A DNA stretch of 64,000 nucleotides from Nocardia sp. NBC_00403. Its GTDB lineage: Bacteria; Actinomycetota; Actinomycetes; Mycobacteriales; Mycobacteriaceae. Position 1 is the first letter of the stretch. Each line of letters starts with the position of its first letter. The notes beneath the pieces are model-generated. The model was not told the DNA's origin, made no database searches, and saw nothing but the letters and a program-made list of their open reading frames with translations. Below are positions 8,782 to 17,623 of the stretch, in pieces. Location: the NCBI RefSeq assembly GCF_036046055.1, contig NZ_CP107939.1, positions 8,494,001 through 8,558,000 on the forward strand. Direction: 5' to 3'. The translations under genes were made by a program, and so were the position numbers.

Positions 8782-9393
8782 TTACTCGGCGCTCTCGGCA
8801 GCACCCTCGGCGGCAGCCGCAGCGGCCTCCTCGGTCTCCTGCGCGGAGGCCGGGGCGGCGATGATGTTGACGATCAGGGCTTCCGGATCGCCGGCCAGGG
8901 TGACGCCGCTCGGCAGCTCGATGCCACCGGCGGTGATCTGGGTGCCCGCCTCGATGCCTTCGATCGACACATCGATGGACTCGGGGAGCTTGGTGGCGTC
9001 GGCCTCGATGGAGAGGGTGGTGCTCTCCTGGGTGATCAGGGTGGCCGAGGCGGCCTCGCCGGTCAGCACGATCTGCACATCGGCGGTGACGCGCTCACCG
9101 CGCTTGATGATCAGCAGGTCGGCGTGCTCGATGTAACGGCGAATCGGGTGCACGACAACGGATTTGGTCAGCGCGAGCTGCTTCTTGCCGTCGATGACGA
9201 GGTTCAGCAGCGCGTTGGTGCCGTGCTCACGCAGGATGGCGGCGAAGTCGCGTGCGTTGAGGGAAAGGTGCTGCGGTTCGGCGGCATGGCCGTACAGCAC
9301 GGCGGGGACGTTGCCGGAACGACGGGTGCGGCGGGCGGCGCCCTTGCCGAACTCCGTACGAACGGCGGCTTCGAGAACGTTGGCGTCGGACAT
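8782..9393 (-). CDS. rplY: 50S ribosomal protein L25 / Ctc
   Basis: This 203-residue long-form L25 (TL5/Ctc type) binds 5S rRNA. The N-terminal L25 domain (about 1-95) includes [20 protein letters not shown] and [14 protein letters not shown], followed by the C-terminal beta domain (about 100-185) and an Ala/Glu-rich tail ending [14 protein letters not shown] lies upstream of the ATG. It is followed by pth in a two-gene unit. Confidence 0.96.
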   Translation of the reverse strand: MSDANVLEAAVRTEFGKGAARRTRRSGNVPAVLYGHAAEPQHLSLNARDFAAILREHGTNALLNLVIDGKKQLALTKSVVVHPIRRYIEHADLLIIKRGERVTADVQIVLTGEAASATLITQESTTLSIEADATKLPESIDVSIEGIEAGTQITAGGIELPSGVTLAGDPEALIVNIIAAPASAQETEEAAAAAAEGAAESAE

Positions 9394-9691
9394 GACTGGA
9401 TCTACTCCCTACGGCTCTTCCGGGCTTGGTCAACAGTGCTCACCAGGGACTGTTTCCGCCCTGGCTCTAAGTTGGTCAACTCGTCGGGCGAAGACCGAAC
9501 GAGGACGGCCGGAAGCCGAGCCGCGTCGATCACGGTGAGCGCAAAGGTCTGCGGTCACCCTCGCCGAGACAACCCGAACACCATAGCGCAATGGTCATGC
9601 GCGAGGTGAATCGGGTGGTTACTGCGCGTCGAGCAATGGTCATACCGGTCGCGTACGCTGGAGCGGTTGCCGATCGGACGTTTGCGAAAGG

Positions 9692-11344
9692 TTGTTGAAG
9701 TTGACCGCCTCCACTGAGGGTGTCGTCGCGCCCACGCCGCGCGGGCTGCCCGCCGAGGTTGCCCGGCGCCGCACCTTCGCGGTGATCTCCCACCCCGACG
9801 CGGGCAAGTCGACGCTCACCGAGGCGCTCGCACTGCACGCCAAGATGATCTCCGAAGCGGGCGCGATCCACGGCAAGGCCGGACGCCGCTCGACGGTGTC
9901 GGACTGGATGGAGATGGAGAAGGCCCGTGGCATCTCGGTCTCCTCGACCGCGCTGCAGTTCAATTACCGCGCCGCGGGCTCCGATGTCGACAACGTGATC
10001 AACCTGGTCGACACCCCCGGTCACTCGGACTTCTCGGAGGACACCTACCGGGTGCTCACCGCCGTCGACGCCGCGGTCATGCTCATCGACGCCGCGAAGG
10101 GCCTGGAACCACAGACACTGAAGCTCTTCCAGGTGTGCCGCCACCGCGGCATCCCGGTGATCACCGTCATCAACAAGTGGGACCGGCCGGGCCAGGCACC
10201 GCTGGAACTGCTCGACGAGATCCACGAACGAATCGGCCTCACGCCGACCCCGCTGTTCCTGCCCGTCGGCATCGCAGGCGACTTCCGCGGCCTGCTGCGC
10301 CGCGGTCCCGACGGCGCCGCGGTCGAATACATCCACTTCACCCGCACCGCCGGCGGCGCGACCATCGCGCCGGAGGAATCGCTGACGCCGGAATCTGCCG
10401 AAGCGCGCGAGGGCGAAGCCTGGACCACGGCCGCCGAGGAGAGCGAATTGCTCTCGGCCACCGGACAGGACCACGATCAGGAACTGTTCCTCGCCGGTCA
10501 GACCTCACCTGTCATCTATGCCTCGGCGATGTTGAACTTCGGTGTCCGGCAGCTGCTGGAGGCACTGGTGGCGCTCGCGCCCGCACCCGGCTCGCGTCCC
10601 GATGTGGCGGGCACGGCGCGCAACACCACCGACCCGTTCAGCGCTGTGGTGTTCAAGGTGCAGGCGGGCATGGACGCGGCGCACCGCGACCGGCTGGCGT
10701 TCATGCGGATCGTCTCGGGCGAGTTCGAGCGCGGCATGGTGGTCACGCATGCCCAGACCGGCAGGCCCTTCGCGACGAAGTACGCGTTGACCGTGTTCGG
10801 CCGCGAACGTTCCACCGTCGACACCGCCTACCCCGGCGACGTGGTCGGCTTGGTCAACGCGACCGCGCTGGCGCCGGGACACACGTTGTTCGTGGACAAG
10901 AAGGTGGAGTTCCCGCCGATCCCGTCGTTCGCGCCGGAGCACTTCGCGGTGCTGCGCGCGGAGAGCGCGGGCAAATACAAGCAGTTCCGCAAGGCTATCG
11001 ACCAGCTCGACTCCGAGGGCGTGGTGCAGGTGCTGCGCAATGACATCCGCGGCGACGCTTCCCCCGTGCTCGCGGCCGTCGGTCCGATGCAGTTCGAGGT
11101 GGTCACCGCCAGGATGATGGCGGAATTCAATGTGGAGACCAGGATGGAAAACCTGGCCTACACCTTGGCGCGGCGCACCGACGCCGAGTCGGCGCCCGAG
11201 CTGAGCCGTCAGCGCGGGGTGGAGGTCTTCACCCGCAGCGACGGCGCGCTGCTTGCGTTGTTCAGCGACAAGTGGCGGCTGCAGTACATCGAGAAGGAAC
11301 ACCCGAGCCTCACGCTGGAACCGCTGGTCGCCGCCGCCGACTGA
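9692..11344 (+). CDS. prfC: Peptide chain release factor 3
   Basis: RF-3 is a GTPase that recycles class-I release factors. The G1 motif SHPDAGKST is near residues 33-41, the switch segment ARGISVSSTALQF near 80, DTPGHSDFSEDTYR near 107, and NKWDRPGQ (G4) near 160; the EF-Tu-like second domain and RF3 C-terminal domain complete a standard length of about 550. Start choice is uncertain: the TTG at 9692 is adjacent to AAAGG (9687-9691), whereas the in-frame TTG at 9701 has better spacing and would remove three residues. It converges on an NTF2-like gene with a single base between them. Confidence 0.93.
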   Translation: MLKLTASTEGVVAPTPRGLPAEVARRRTFAVISHPDAGKSTLTEALALHAKMISEAGAIHGKAGRRSTVSDWMEMEKARGISVSSTALQFNYRAAGSDVDNVINLVDTPGHSDFSEDTYRVLTAVDAAVMLIDAAKGLEPQTLKLFQVCRHRGIPVITVINKWDRPGQAPLELLDEIHERIGLTPTPLFLPVGIAGDFRGLLRRGPDGAAVEYIHFTRTAGGATIAPEESLTPESAEAREGEAWTTAAEESELLSATGQDHDQELFLAGQTSPVIYASAMLNFGVRQLLEALVALAPAPGSRPDVAGTARNTTDPFSAVVFKVQAGMDAAHRDRLAFMRIVSGEFERGMVVTHAQTGRPFATKYALTVFGRERSTVDTAYPGDVVGLVNATALAPGHTLFVDKKVEFPPIPSFAPEHFAVLRAESAGKYKQFRKAIDQLDSEGVVQVLRNDIRGDASPVLAAVGPMQFEVVTARMMAEFNVETRMENLAYTLARRTDAESAPELSRQRGVEVFTRSDGALLALFSDKWRLQYIEKEHPSLTLEPLVAAAD

Positions 11345-11345
11345 G

Positions 11346-11879
11346 TCACCCGGCGTCCGGCTCCCGCCGCAACGGGGTGGTTGGTTCTCGTTCGACCGAG
11401 GCGAAGCTGCCGTCTTCCTGGGCGATGAGGCCCCAGCGACTGGAGGTCAGGCGCAGGCTCGGGAGGTCGCTCAGCGAGAGGACCACCTCATAGGTGCGCT
11501 CGTAGCCGGTGTGCGATATGCGCCAGTTGCCATCGCCGCAGCGCACGTAACTGTCGGTGTAGAACGCCGCGCCGCGCAGCAGCATATTGTGCGCCGGGAT
11601 GAGCACGGTGTCGGCGAGATACCAAGTACCGGTGGCGGTGTCACCGTCGACATCGATCTCCGGATGATCGCATCGGTGCTCGGTGATGACGTGCGGACCG
11701 AGGGTGTTGCGCATAAAGGCAAGGAAGGCATCGCGGGACTCGAACTGCAGGTATTCGCTGTAGGTCGCCGTTGCCTCCGGCACCATGGTGTCGGCGAATT
11801 CTTCCCACGATTTGGTGTCGAGGGCGCGCAGGTATCGGAACTTCAACCGGCCGATGGCGGACACAGCATCCTGATCCAT
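11346..11879 (-). CDS. NTF2-like/SnoaL-like family protein
   Basis: The 177-residue protein opens with DAVSAIGRLKFRYLRALDTK and contains HPEIDVDGDTATGTWYL, the usual pattern of a cone-shaped NTF2/SnoaL fold that can act as a cyclase, dehydratase, isomerase or ligand-binding protein. Tyr and Asp residues near the N-terminus could form a catalytic pair, as in scytalone-dehydratase-like members. No substrate can be assigned from the neighbours. TTTGAGG precedes the ATG. Confidence 0.75.
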   Translation of the reverse strand: MDQDAVSAIGRLKFRYLRALDTKSWEEFADTMVPEATATYSEYLQFESRDAFLAFMRNTLGPHVITEHRCDHPEIDVDGDTATGTWYLADTVLIPAHNMLLRGAAFYTDSYVRCGDGNWRISHTGYERTYEVVLSLSDLPSLRLTSSRWGLIAQEDGSFASVEREPTTPLRREPDAG

Positions 11880-11985
11880 ACCTCAAACAATCCCATTCGA
11901 AGCGGCCGTACTGCGGGATTTGCGAGATTTGTATCAGATTGCTATGACGGGGCCGTCCGATTCGGAAAGCCGGGGGTGTCGAAGA

Positions 11986-12864
11986 TCAACTTCCGATCGT
12001 GAAGCAGGTGCGGCAGAAGTCCTCGCCGAACTCGGTCAGACGCAGACTTTTGCGCACGATCTTCGGCGCCCGGCCCGCTTTTTTCAGCGCCGCCTCGACC
12101 TCGGGCTGCACTTCCAGCACCATGTAGCGGCTGAGCACCACCGGATCTTCCGAGGTCAGCGTAAGCCCGAGCCGGTTGAGGTTGATCAGATAGGTGCGCG
12201 ACCGATCGGGGTAGCGGACGCCGGCCTGCTCCGGCACCGAGGTCAGATCACCGGTCACCAGCTCCGAGCCGATGCCCAGCGGCCGATTGGTCCGCACATC
12301 GACCGAGGGCTGCGGACCGTTCAACGCCATGAAGCGCAGAATGCGCGCCTCGTCCGGAGCCAGCTCGTCGAGAATGCGGTCGTAGGCCGGATGGACGTCC
12401 TCGGAGAAGTAGACATCCGCCGAGCGGGCCAGCAGCGCGTCACCGCGGCGGCGCAGGTCCTCGATGGAGGCCGAATGCAGCGGCGCGCCCAGGCCGATCG
12501 CCTGCTGCGCGGCCGGGCCATTGGAAGTCGGTACGTAGCTGACGATTTCGCGCACCGAGCCCTCGGTGACGCCGAGCGCGCTGCGCGCGATAGACCGCAG
12601 CGCATTGCCGGTCCGCTCGGCGATATCGGCCGAAGACTCTCCGTCCAGCGCGGCCTGCGTGATCTCCTTGGTCACCTCATAGGAGGTGTTCACCGCCCAC
12701 TGACTGCCGCGCACCACAGTGCCCGCCGCCAGCCCTGCCGCCCGGAACACACCGCGGATCAGCCGTGCCTCATCGCTGATCTGCCGCTGTTCGACATCCG
12801 AGCTGCGCTCGACCGCGCGGGAACCGGCCCGGGTCACGTCCTGTCCGGTCCTGTCGTCTGCCAC
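11986..12864 (-). CDS. Abi-alpha (DUF4393-like) protein, copy 1
   Basis: The 292-residue protein resembles the Abi-alpha/DUF4393 family, whose name comes from an abortive-infection link; its molecular role is unknown. The core is HPAYDRILDELAPDEARILR followed by GPQPSVDVRTNRP, and a conserved C-terminal segment reads RLTEFGEDFCRTCF. The N-terminal 130 residues are helical with a short Ala/Gly/Val-rich stretch (AAGLAAGTVV, about 43-52) that could touch membrane. A paralogue (14554-15453) shares the core and the tail Cys. GGAG spaced six bases before the GTG supports the start. The two copies flank a DUF445 membrane protein, suggesting a joint function. Confidence 0.7.
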   Translation of the reverse strand: MADDRTGQDVTRAGSRAVERSSDVEQRQISDEARLIRGVFRAAGLAAGTVVRGSQWAVNTSYEVTKEITQAALDGESSADIAERTGNALRSIARSALGVTEGSVREIVSYVPTSNGPAAQQAIGLGAPLHSASIEDLRRRGDALLARSADVYFSEDVHPAYDRILDELAPDEARILRFMALNGPQPSVDVRTNRPLGIGSELVTGDLTSVPEQAGVRYPDRSRTYLINLNRLGLTLTSEDPVVLSRYMVLEVQPEVEAALKKAGRAPKIVRKSLRLTEFGEDFCRTCFTIGS

Positions 12865-13246
12865 GTCCTACTCCGATGTATTGCCTAGTGAACGAATACG
12901 CCCACAGATTATTGCCCGACAGCCTTCCAGGTATGCCCAACTCGCCAGCCGTGTGGCTTCCGCTCACAACTGTGCCGCTCACGACCGGCCCCGCGCCGAC
13001 GCAAACCCCCAAGCACCCGTACCTGTGGCGAGTGGGATGTGGTTGGTCGTCATTGTCTCCGCTCCGGATGGGCAGTACGACATTCTGGACATGCACTGTG
13101 ACTGATGTCTCAGACAATCCGGCGTGGCCCGCCACACTCGATGTTGGCCGCATTCCGTACTTCACAGTAGGGTCCAGTCGCCGACAGGGTGCTACTTTGA
13201 GTTCCCGGTGAAGCGGCGATCACCGGTTTATCGGCAGGAGGGTGTC
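12865..13246. other. 382-bp divergent intergenic region of the Abi-alpha/DUF445 cluster
   Basis: The region separates the GTG of Abi-alpha copy 1 from the GTG of the DUF445 gene and must contain both promoters. It is less GC-biased than the neighbouring genes. I found no convincing palindrome or paired -35/-10 set. An AGGAGGG ribosome site (13236-13242) precedes the DUF445 start. Confidence 0.5.
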
Positions 13247-14563
13247 GTGTTAGAGAGTGTGTTCCACCCAACCATTGCGCTGGAACTGATTACGATTCCG
13301 CTCTTCACCGGCATCATCGGCTACATCACCAACTGGACCGGTGTCCTGATGCTGTTTCGCCCTATCGCCTTTCACGGCATTCGGTTACCCGGACTGCGTG
13401 CGTTATACCCGTACCTGCCCAAGCGAATTCAGGTACTGCCGTTACTGAGCTACGACGGCCGAATCGGCTGGCAGGGCATCGTGCCGTCACGTGCGGACAA
13501 GATGGCGAGCATTGCCGTCGACAAAGGGCTCGCGAAACTGGGCAGCATCACCGACTTCTATCGAGAGATTGAGCCGGACGCCCTCGCCGAACATTTGACT
13601 ACTATCGCGGAAACGCAAATCCACGACATCGTCGAGGAAATCTTGCGCCGCGAACATCCCCAGTTCTGGTACAACCTGCCGACCCAGGTGCGCGACATGG
13701 TGCACGACCGGGTCCGTCAGCAACTGCCCGAAATCCTGCGCAACCTCACCGACGAACTCGGCGCGAATATCGATCAGCTGCTCGATGTGAAACAGATGGT
13801 CATCCGCTACTTCCAGGCCCGGCCGCAGCTGCTCAATCAGCTGTTCCAAGTACTCGGCGCAAAAGAGCTGCGGTTCATGATCAACTTCGGCTTCTACTTC
13901 GGCGCGCCGATGGGCGCCGTGCTCGTCGCGATCCTGCACGTGACCGGATGGTCCACGCTCGCGGTGCTGCCGATCGGCGGCGTCATCATCGGCTGGGTGG
14001 TCAACTGGGTCGGCATCAATATGATCTTCGCGCCCGCCTACCCGAAGTGGTGGTGCCCGTGGCGGCAAGGCCTGCTGATCAAGCGGCAGTCCGAAATCAC
14101 CGCGGGCTACGCGGAATTGGTCTCCAGCCAGGTCATGACCGTTGCCAATATCGGCGACGAACTCCTCAATGGTCCGCGCTCGGACCGCACGATGCAGATG
14201 CTGGAGGACACCCTGCGCCCGGCCGCCGACCGGGCGCTCGGACCGGCGAAGTCGGCGGTCAAGTTCGTGCTCGGCAGCCGCGAGTACAACGCACTGCAGT
14301 CGACGCTCACCGCAGAGGCCATGAACATCGCCCCGATCGCGTTCGCCGATCCGGAGTTCAACGTCCGGCAGGGCAAGCAGATCAACGAGTACATCGCCAA
14401 GCAAATGTCCGCCCTATCGCCCACCGATCTGGTCGACATGCTGCGATCGGCGATCAAACAGGACGAATGGCTGCTTTTCCTCCATGGCGGTGTGCTCGGC
14501 CTGTTTGCCGGATACGCTCATATCCTGATCTTCGGGACAGGAGTGGCAACAGCATGGTGGTGA
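13247..14563 (+). CDS. DUF445 family membrane protein
   Basis: The 438-residue protein has hydrophobic segments at its N-terminus (LITIPLFTGIIGYITNWTGV, about 14-33), in the middle (GAPMGAVLVAILHVT and VLPIGGVIIGWVVNWVGIN, about 220-262), and at the C-terminus (GGVLGLFAGYAHILIF). Repeated GYITNWTGVLM / GWVVNWVGINM elements and long amphipathic helices between them fit DUF445. The family has no firm function; membrane-contact or transport roles have been guessed. AGGAGGG upstream supports GTG 13247. It overlaps Abi-alpha copy 2 by about 10 bp, so the two are translationally coupled. Confidence 0.82.
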   Translation: MLESVFHPTIALELITIPLFTGIIGYITNWTGVLMLFRPIAFHGIRLPGLRALYPYLPKRIQVLPLLSYDGRIGWQGIVPSRADKMASIAVDKGLAKLGSITDFYREIEPDALAEHLTTIAETQIHDIVEEILRREHPQFWYNLPTQVRDMVHDRVRQQLPEILRNLTDELGANIDQLLDVKQMVIRYFQARPQLLNQLFQVLGAKELRFMINFGFYFGAPMGAVLVAILHVTGWSTLAVLPIGGVIIGWVVNWVGINMIFAPAYPKWWCPWRQGLLIKRQSEITAGYAELVSSQVMTVANIGDELLNGPRSDRTMQMLEDTLRPAADRALGPAKSAVKFVLGSREYNALQSTLTAEAMNIAPIAFADPEFNVRQGKQINEYIAKQMSALSPTDLVDMLRSAIKQDEWLLFLHGGVLGLFAGYAHILIFGTGVATAWW

Positions 14564-15453
14564 GGGAACCCGGTGGCGACGGCGACGATATGCAGGCCGT
14601 CGAGCCTCTAGAGCCGGCTGCGCCGTCGAAGGAGATCGCGCGACGGCCCATCACCGAAATCCAGTTTGCGGACGAATCGCCAACGCGCGGAAGACAATCC
14701 GGCGTGCGCAAGACCGTGCGCGCGGCGACCGGCGTTGCGCGGGTCGCGGTGACCGCAGCCACCGAGGTCGCCGCGTGGAGCTTCGACACCGCACTCGGCG
14801 TCGGCGCGACGGTCGTGCGCGGCAGCGTCGCCGGTGTGCCACCACGGGAGGTCCTCGCGGAGGCAGAGGCCGAAGTGCGCGATGCGGTGCGCCGAGCGCT
14901 GCGCCTGCCCGCCACGCCGGAGCCGCCCGACCCCGCCGCGCTGCCCACCTTGCGCGAACAGGGCGCCGCGCTGCTGCGATTGTCGGCGAGCACGCAGGGG
15001 GAGCACAGCGACAGCCACCCAGCCTTCGCCAGGATGCTGGCGGACCTGACCCCCGACGAGGCACGCATCCTGCGTTTCCTGCACCTCGACGGGCCGCAGC
15101 CCTCGATCGATATCCGCACCGGCCGCCCGCGTGGCCTCGGCGCCGAACGAATCATGTCCGGACTCAACCTGATCGGCGAACACGCGGGACTGCGCTTCCC
15201 GAACCGCATTCAGCAATACCTGCCCAACCTGCGCAGGCTCGGCCTGATCGAGTTCGTCAAGGAACCGGTCGGCAACGCGAATCGCTACCAGCTCCTCGAA
15301 GCACAGTCCCCCGTGCGCGAGGTGCTCAAACGGTCCGGATTCGGCACCAAGGTGCACTACCGCAGCATCGCACTCACCGGCTTCGGCGCCGACTTCGTAC
15401 AAACCTGCCTACCGGTCGTCGTCCAAGACGGCCGCACCGCAGGCACCAGCTGA
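14554..15453 (+). CDS. Abi-alpha (DUF4393-like) protein, copy 2
   Basis: This 299-residue paralogue of the protein at 11986-12864 keeps the family core HPAFARMLADLTPDEARILR, GPQPSIDIRTGRPRG, and a C-terminal LTGFGADFVQTCLP. The first 60 residues are an acidic, probably disordered leader, then a helical region (VAVTAATEVAAWSFDTALGV). The start overlaps the end of the DUF445 gene: ATG 14554 and GTGs at 14557 and 14560 (the last overlapping the stop as GTGA) are all possible, with GGAG at 14539-14542. Coupling to the membrane-protein gene implies that the two products act together. Confidence 0.7.
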   Translation: MVVREPGGDGDDMQAVEPLEPAAPSKEIARRPITEIQFADESPTRGRQSGVRKTVRAATGVARVAVTAATEVAAWSFDTALGVGATVVRGSVAGVPPREVLAEAEAEVRDAVRRALRLPATPEPPDPAALPTLREQGAALLRLSASTQGEHSDSHPAFARMLADLTPDEARILRFLHLDGPQPSIDIRTGRPRGLGAERIMSGLNLIGEHAGLRFPNRIQQYLPNLRRLGLIEFVKEPVGNANRYQLLEAQSPVREVLKRSGFGTKVHYRSIALTGFGADFVQTCLPVVVQDGRTAGTS

Positions 15454-15460
15454 CCCACGA

Positions 15461-17251
15461 TCAGACGCCTTCGGCCAGTTCCATCCAACGCTCTTCGGCG
15501 GCTTCCTTTTCCGTGACCACCTGCTTGAGCTCCGCGCCGAGCGCGAGCAGCTTGTCCGGCTCCGTCGCGGCCTCTGCCAACGCGGCGTGTAGTCGCTGCT
15601 CGCGTTCGTCGAACTTCTCGATGGCCCGTTCGAGCTTGGAGAGTTCCTTGCGTGCGGCGCGCTGAGCCGCGGCGTCGGTCACAGGTGCGGACTTCACCTC
15701 GGCGGCGCCCGCGCGAATCGCGACATCGCCCTGCGCGGCGCGCTTCTTCAGGTACTCATCGATGCCGCCGGGCAGGTTGGTGAGTTTGCCGTCGCCGAAC
15801 AACGCCCAGGTGGAGTCGCAGATACGCTCGATCAGGTAGCGGTCGTGGCTGATGACGACCAGGGTGCCCGCCCAGTTGTCGAGCAGGTCCTCCAGCTGCT
15901 GCAGGGTGTCGATGTCCAGGTCGTTGGTCGGCTCGTCGAGCAGCAGCACGTTGGGCTCGGCCATCAGGATGCGGGTCAGCTGCAGCCTGCGCCGCTCGCC
16001 ACCGGACAGATCCCCGACCGGCGTGCGCTGGCGAGCCGGGGTGAAGCCGAGCCGTTCGGCCAGCTGGCCCGCGGAGATCTCCTTGTCGCCGAGCATGATT
16101 CGCTGCGCGACCTGTTGCACGGCTTCCAGCACGCGCATATCGGTCGGCAGATCGTCGAGTTCCTGACGCAGCCAGCCGATCTGCACCGTCTGGCCCTGAA
16201 TGCGCTTGCCCGCGGCCGGTTCCGTGTCCCCGGCCAGGGTGCGCAGCAGGGTCGTCTTGCCGGATCCGTTCACGCCGACCAGGCCGACCCGCTCCCCCGG
16301 CGCGAGACGCCAGGTCAAGTCGCGCACCAGCTCCCGGCCGTCCGGGGTGGCGAGGGTGGTGTCCTCCAGCTCGATGACGACCCGTCCGAGACGTTTTCTG
16401 GCGAACGCGGCCAGCGAGACGCTGTCGCGTGGCGGCGGCACATCGGCGATCAGCGCCTCGGCCGCCTCCACCCGGTAGCGCGGTTTGGAGGTGCGTGCCT
16501 TCGCGCCGCGCCGCAGCCAGGCCAATTCCTTGCGGGCCAGATTGCTGCGTCGCGCTTCGGAGGCGTCGGCCTGCCGTGCACGTTCGGCGCGGGCGAAGAT
16601 CCAGTCGCCGTAACCGCCCTCATAGCTTTCCACCTTGCCGCCGACGACCTCCCAGGTATTGGTGGCGACGGTGTCGAGGAACCAGCGATCGTGGGTCACG
16701 ACCACCAGTGCACTGCGGCGGTTGAGCAGATGTTCGGCCAGCCACTGCACACCCTCGACGTCGAGGTGGTTGGTCGGCTCGTCGAGCACGAGCAGATCGA
16801 GATCGCGGACCAGCGCGGCGGCCAGGGCAACTCGACGGCGCTCGCCACCGGATAGGTTGTCGATCGAGGTCTCCAGGCCGAGCCCAGCGATCCCGATGCC
16901 CTCCATCACCGAGCGGATGCGCGGATTGGCAGCCCATTCGTGTTCGGCGACATCGTCGGTCATCGCGTCGTCGGCCAGCCCGGCCAGCACCACGGAACCG
17001 ACCGTCGCACCAGGTGGCAGCACCCCGCGCTGGGTCACGACCGCGATTCGCAGACCGCCGACTCGGCTCACCCGGCCACTGTCGGGTGGCTCGAGGCCGG
17101 TCAGCACCTCCAACAGGGTGGTCTTGCCGCCGCCGTTGAGGCCGACGACACCGATCCGCTCGCCCGCGTGCACGCCGAGCGACACGGTATCCAGGAGCGG
17201 GGTGATCCCGAAGCTCTTGGAGACCTGTTCGAGGTTGATCAGGTTGGACAT
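15461..17251 (-). CDS. ABC-F family ATPase (ribosome-associated)
   Basis: Two ABC ATPase cassettes with no membrane domain make this a 596-residue ABC-F protein. Cassette 1 has GLNGGGKTTL (about 38-47), LSGGERRRVALA and LLVLDEPTNHLD; cassette 2 has GVNGSGKTTL, LSGGERRRLQLT and VLLLDEPTNDLD. The linker is charged, and a coiled-coil tail (ARKELSKLERAIEKFDEREQ onward) resembles Uup-type members. Such proteins act at the ribosomal E site in translation quality control or drug protection, or bind branched DNA (Uup). The last gene of the Abi-alpha cluster ends seven bases away, convergent. Confidence 0.92.
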   Translation of the reverse strand: MSNLINLEQVSKSFGITPLLDTVSLGVHAGERIGVVGLNGGGKTTLLEVLTGLEPPDSGRVSRVGGLRIAVVTQRGVLPPGATVGSVVLAGLADDAMTDDVAEHEWAANPRIRSVMEGIGIAGLGLETSIDNLSGGERRRVALAAALVRDLDLLVLDEPTNHLDVEGVQWLAEHLLNRRSALVVVTHDRWFLDTVATNTWEVVGGKVESYEGGYGDWIFARAERARQADASEARRSNLARKELAWLRRGAKARTSKPRYRVEAAEALIADVPPPRDSVSLAAFARKRLGRVVIELEDTTLATPDGRELVRDLTWRLAPGERVGLVGVNGSGKTTLLRTLAGDTEPAAGKRIQGQTVQIGWLRQELDDLPTDMRVLEAVQQVAQRIMLGDKEISAGQLAERLGFTPARQRTPVGDLSGGERRRLQLTRILMAEPNVLLLDEPTNDLDIDTLQQLEDLLDNWAGTLVVISHDRYLIERICDSTWALFGDGKLTNLPGGIDEYLKKRAAQGDVAIRAGAAEVKSAPVTDAAAQRAARKELSKLERAIEKFDEREQRLHAALAEAATEPDKLLALGAELKQVVTEKEAAEERWMELAEGV

Positions 17252-17623
17252 AGATCCTTCCGAGTCATGCGCGGGCGGAGTGCTCGCCCCGGAGCAAGCG
17301 TACTGTTCCGGCTCTTCGCGTCCTCAGGCCATACAAGTGGGCGGCCGAGGAGCCTTGTTCTCACCAGGGGGCACTCGCCCGAGGTCGCCGGGCAGTTACC
17401 AATGCGAAGATCCGGTCGTGGTCACGCCCGCGCTCCGGTCGGCGCCGCAGACAGTTGCGGAACGAACGGCGTTCGTTTACAGTGGCTTCAGCGAACAACG
17501 TTCGTTACGAACAATGTTAGTTCGAATGGCGCTCTCGAAGTACAGCCGCAGAATGGGAGCCCCACCTCGTCGCGAGGTGCAAGGGGCGGCACGGTTCGAC
17601 TACCCCTTACCTGGAGGTTTCTC
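17252..17623. other. 372-bp intergenic region upstream of the LLM oxidoreductase
   Basis: The space separates the divergent ABC-F and LLM oxidoreductase genes. The left half has no structure I can name. The right half carries three CGAAC-N3-GTTCG-type palindromes (17463-17520), listed separately. A good TGGAGG ribosome site (17612-17617) precedes the LLM start. Confidence 0.5.
17463..17520. promoter_or_regulatory. Triple inverted-repeat operator upstream of LLM oxidoreductase
   Basis: CGAACGGCGTTCG (17463-17475) and CGAACAACGTTCG (17492-17504) have identical 5-bp arms and 3-bp spacers, 29 bp centre to centre; CGAACAATGTTAG (17508-17520) is a third copy with one mismatch. This looks like a cooperative TetR-type operator, but no regulator gene is adjacent, so the repressor would be encoded elsewhere. 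Confidence 0.6.

Noticed and set aside
9588..9643. Direct repeat GCAATGGTCAT (45 bp apart) before prfC
   Set aside because: Only two 11-bp copies in a short intergenic space; no paired promoter elements confirm a role.
13948..15453. Longer form of Abi-alpha copy 2 starting inside the DUF445 gene
   Set aside because: The extra N-terminal part is an out-of-frame reading of DUF445 codons; the true start lies at 14554-14560, next to its ribosome site.
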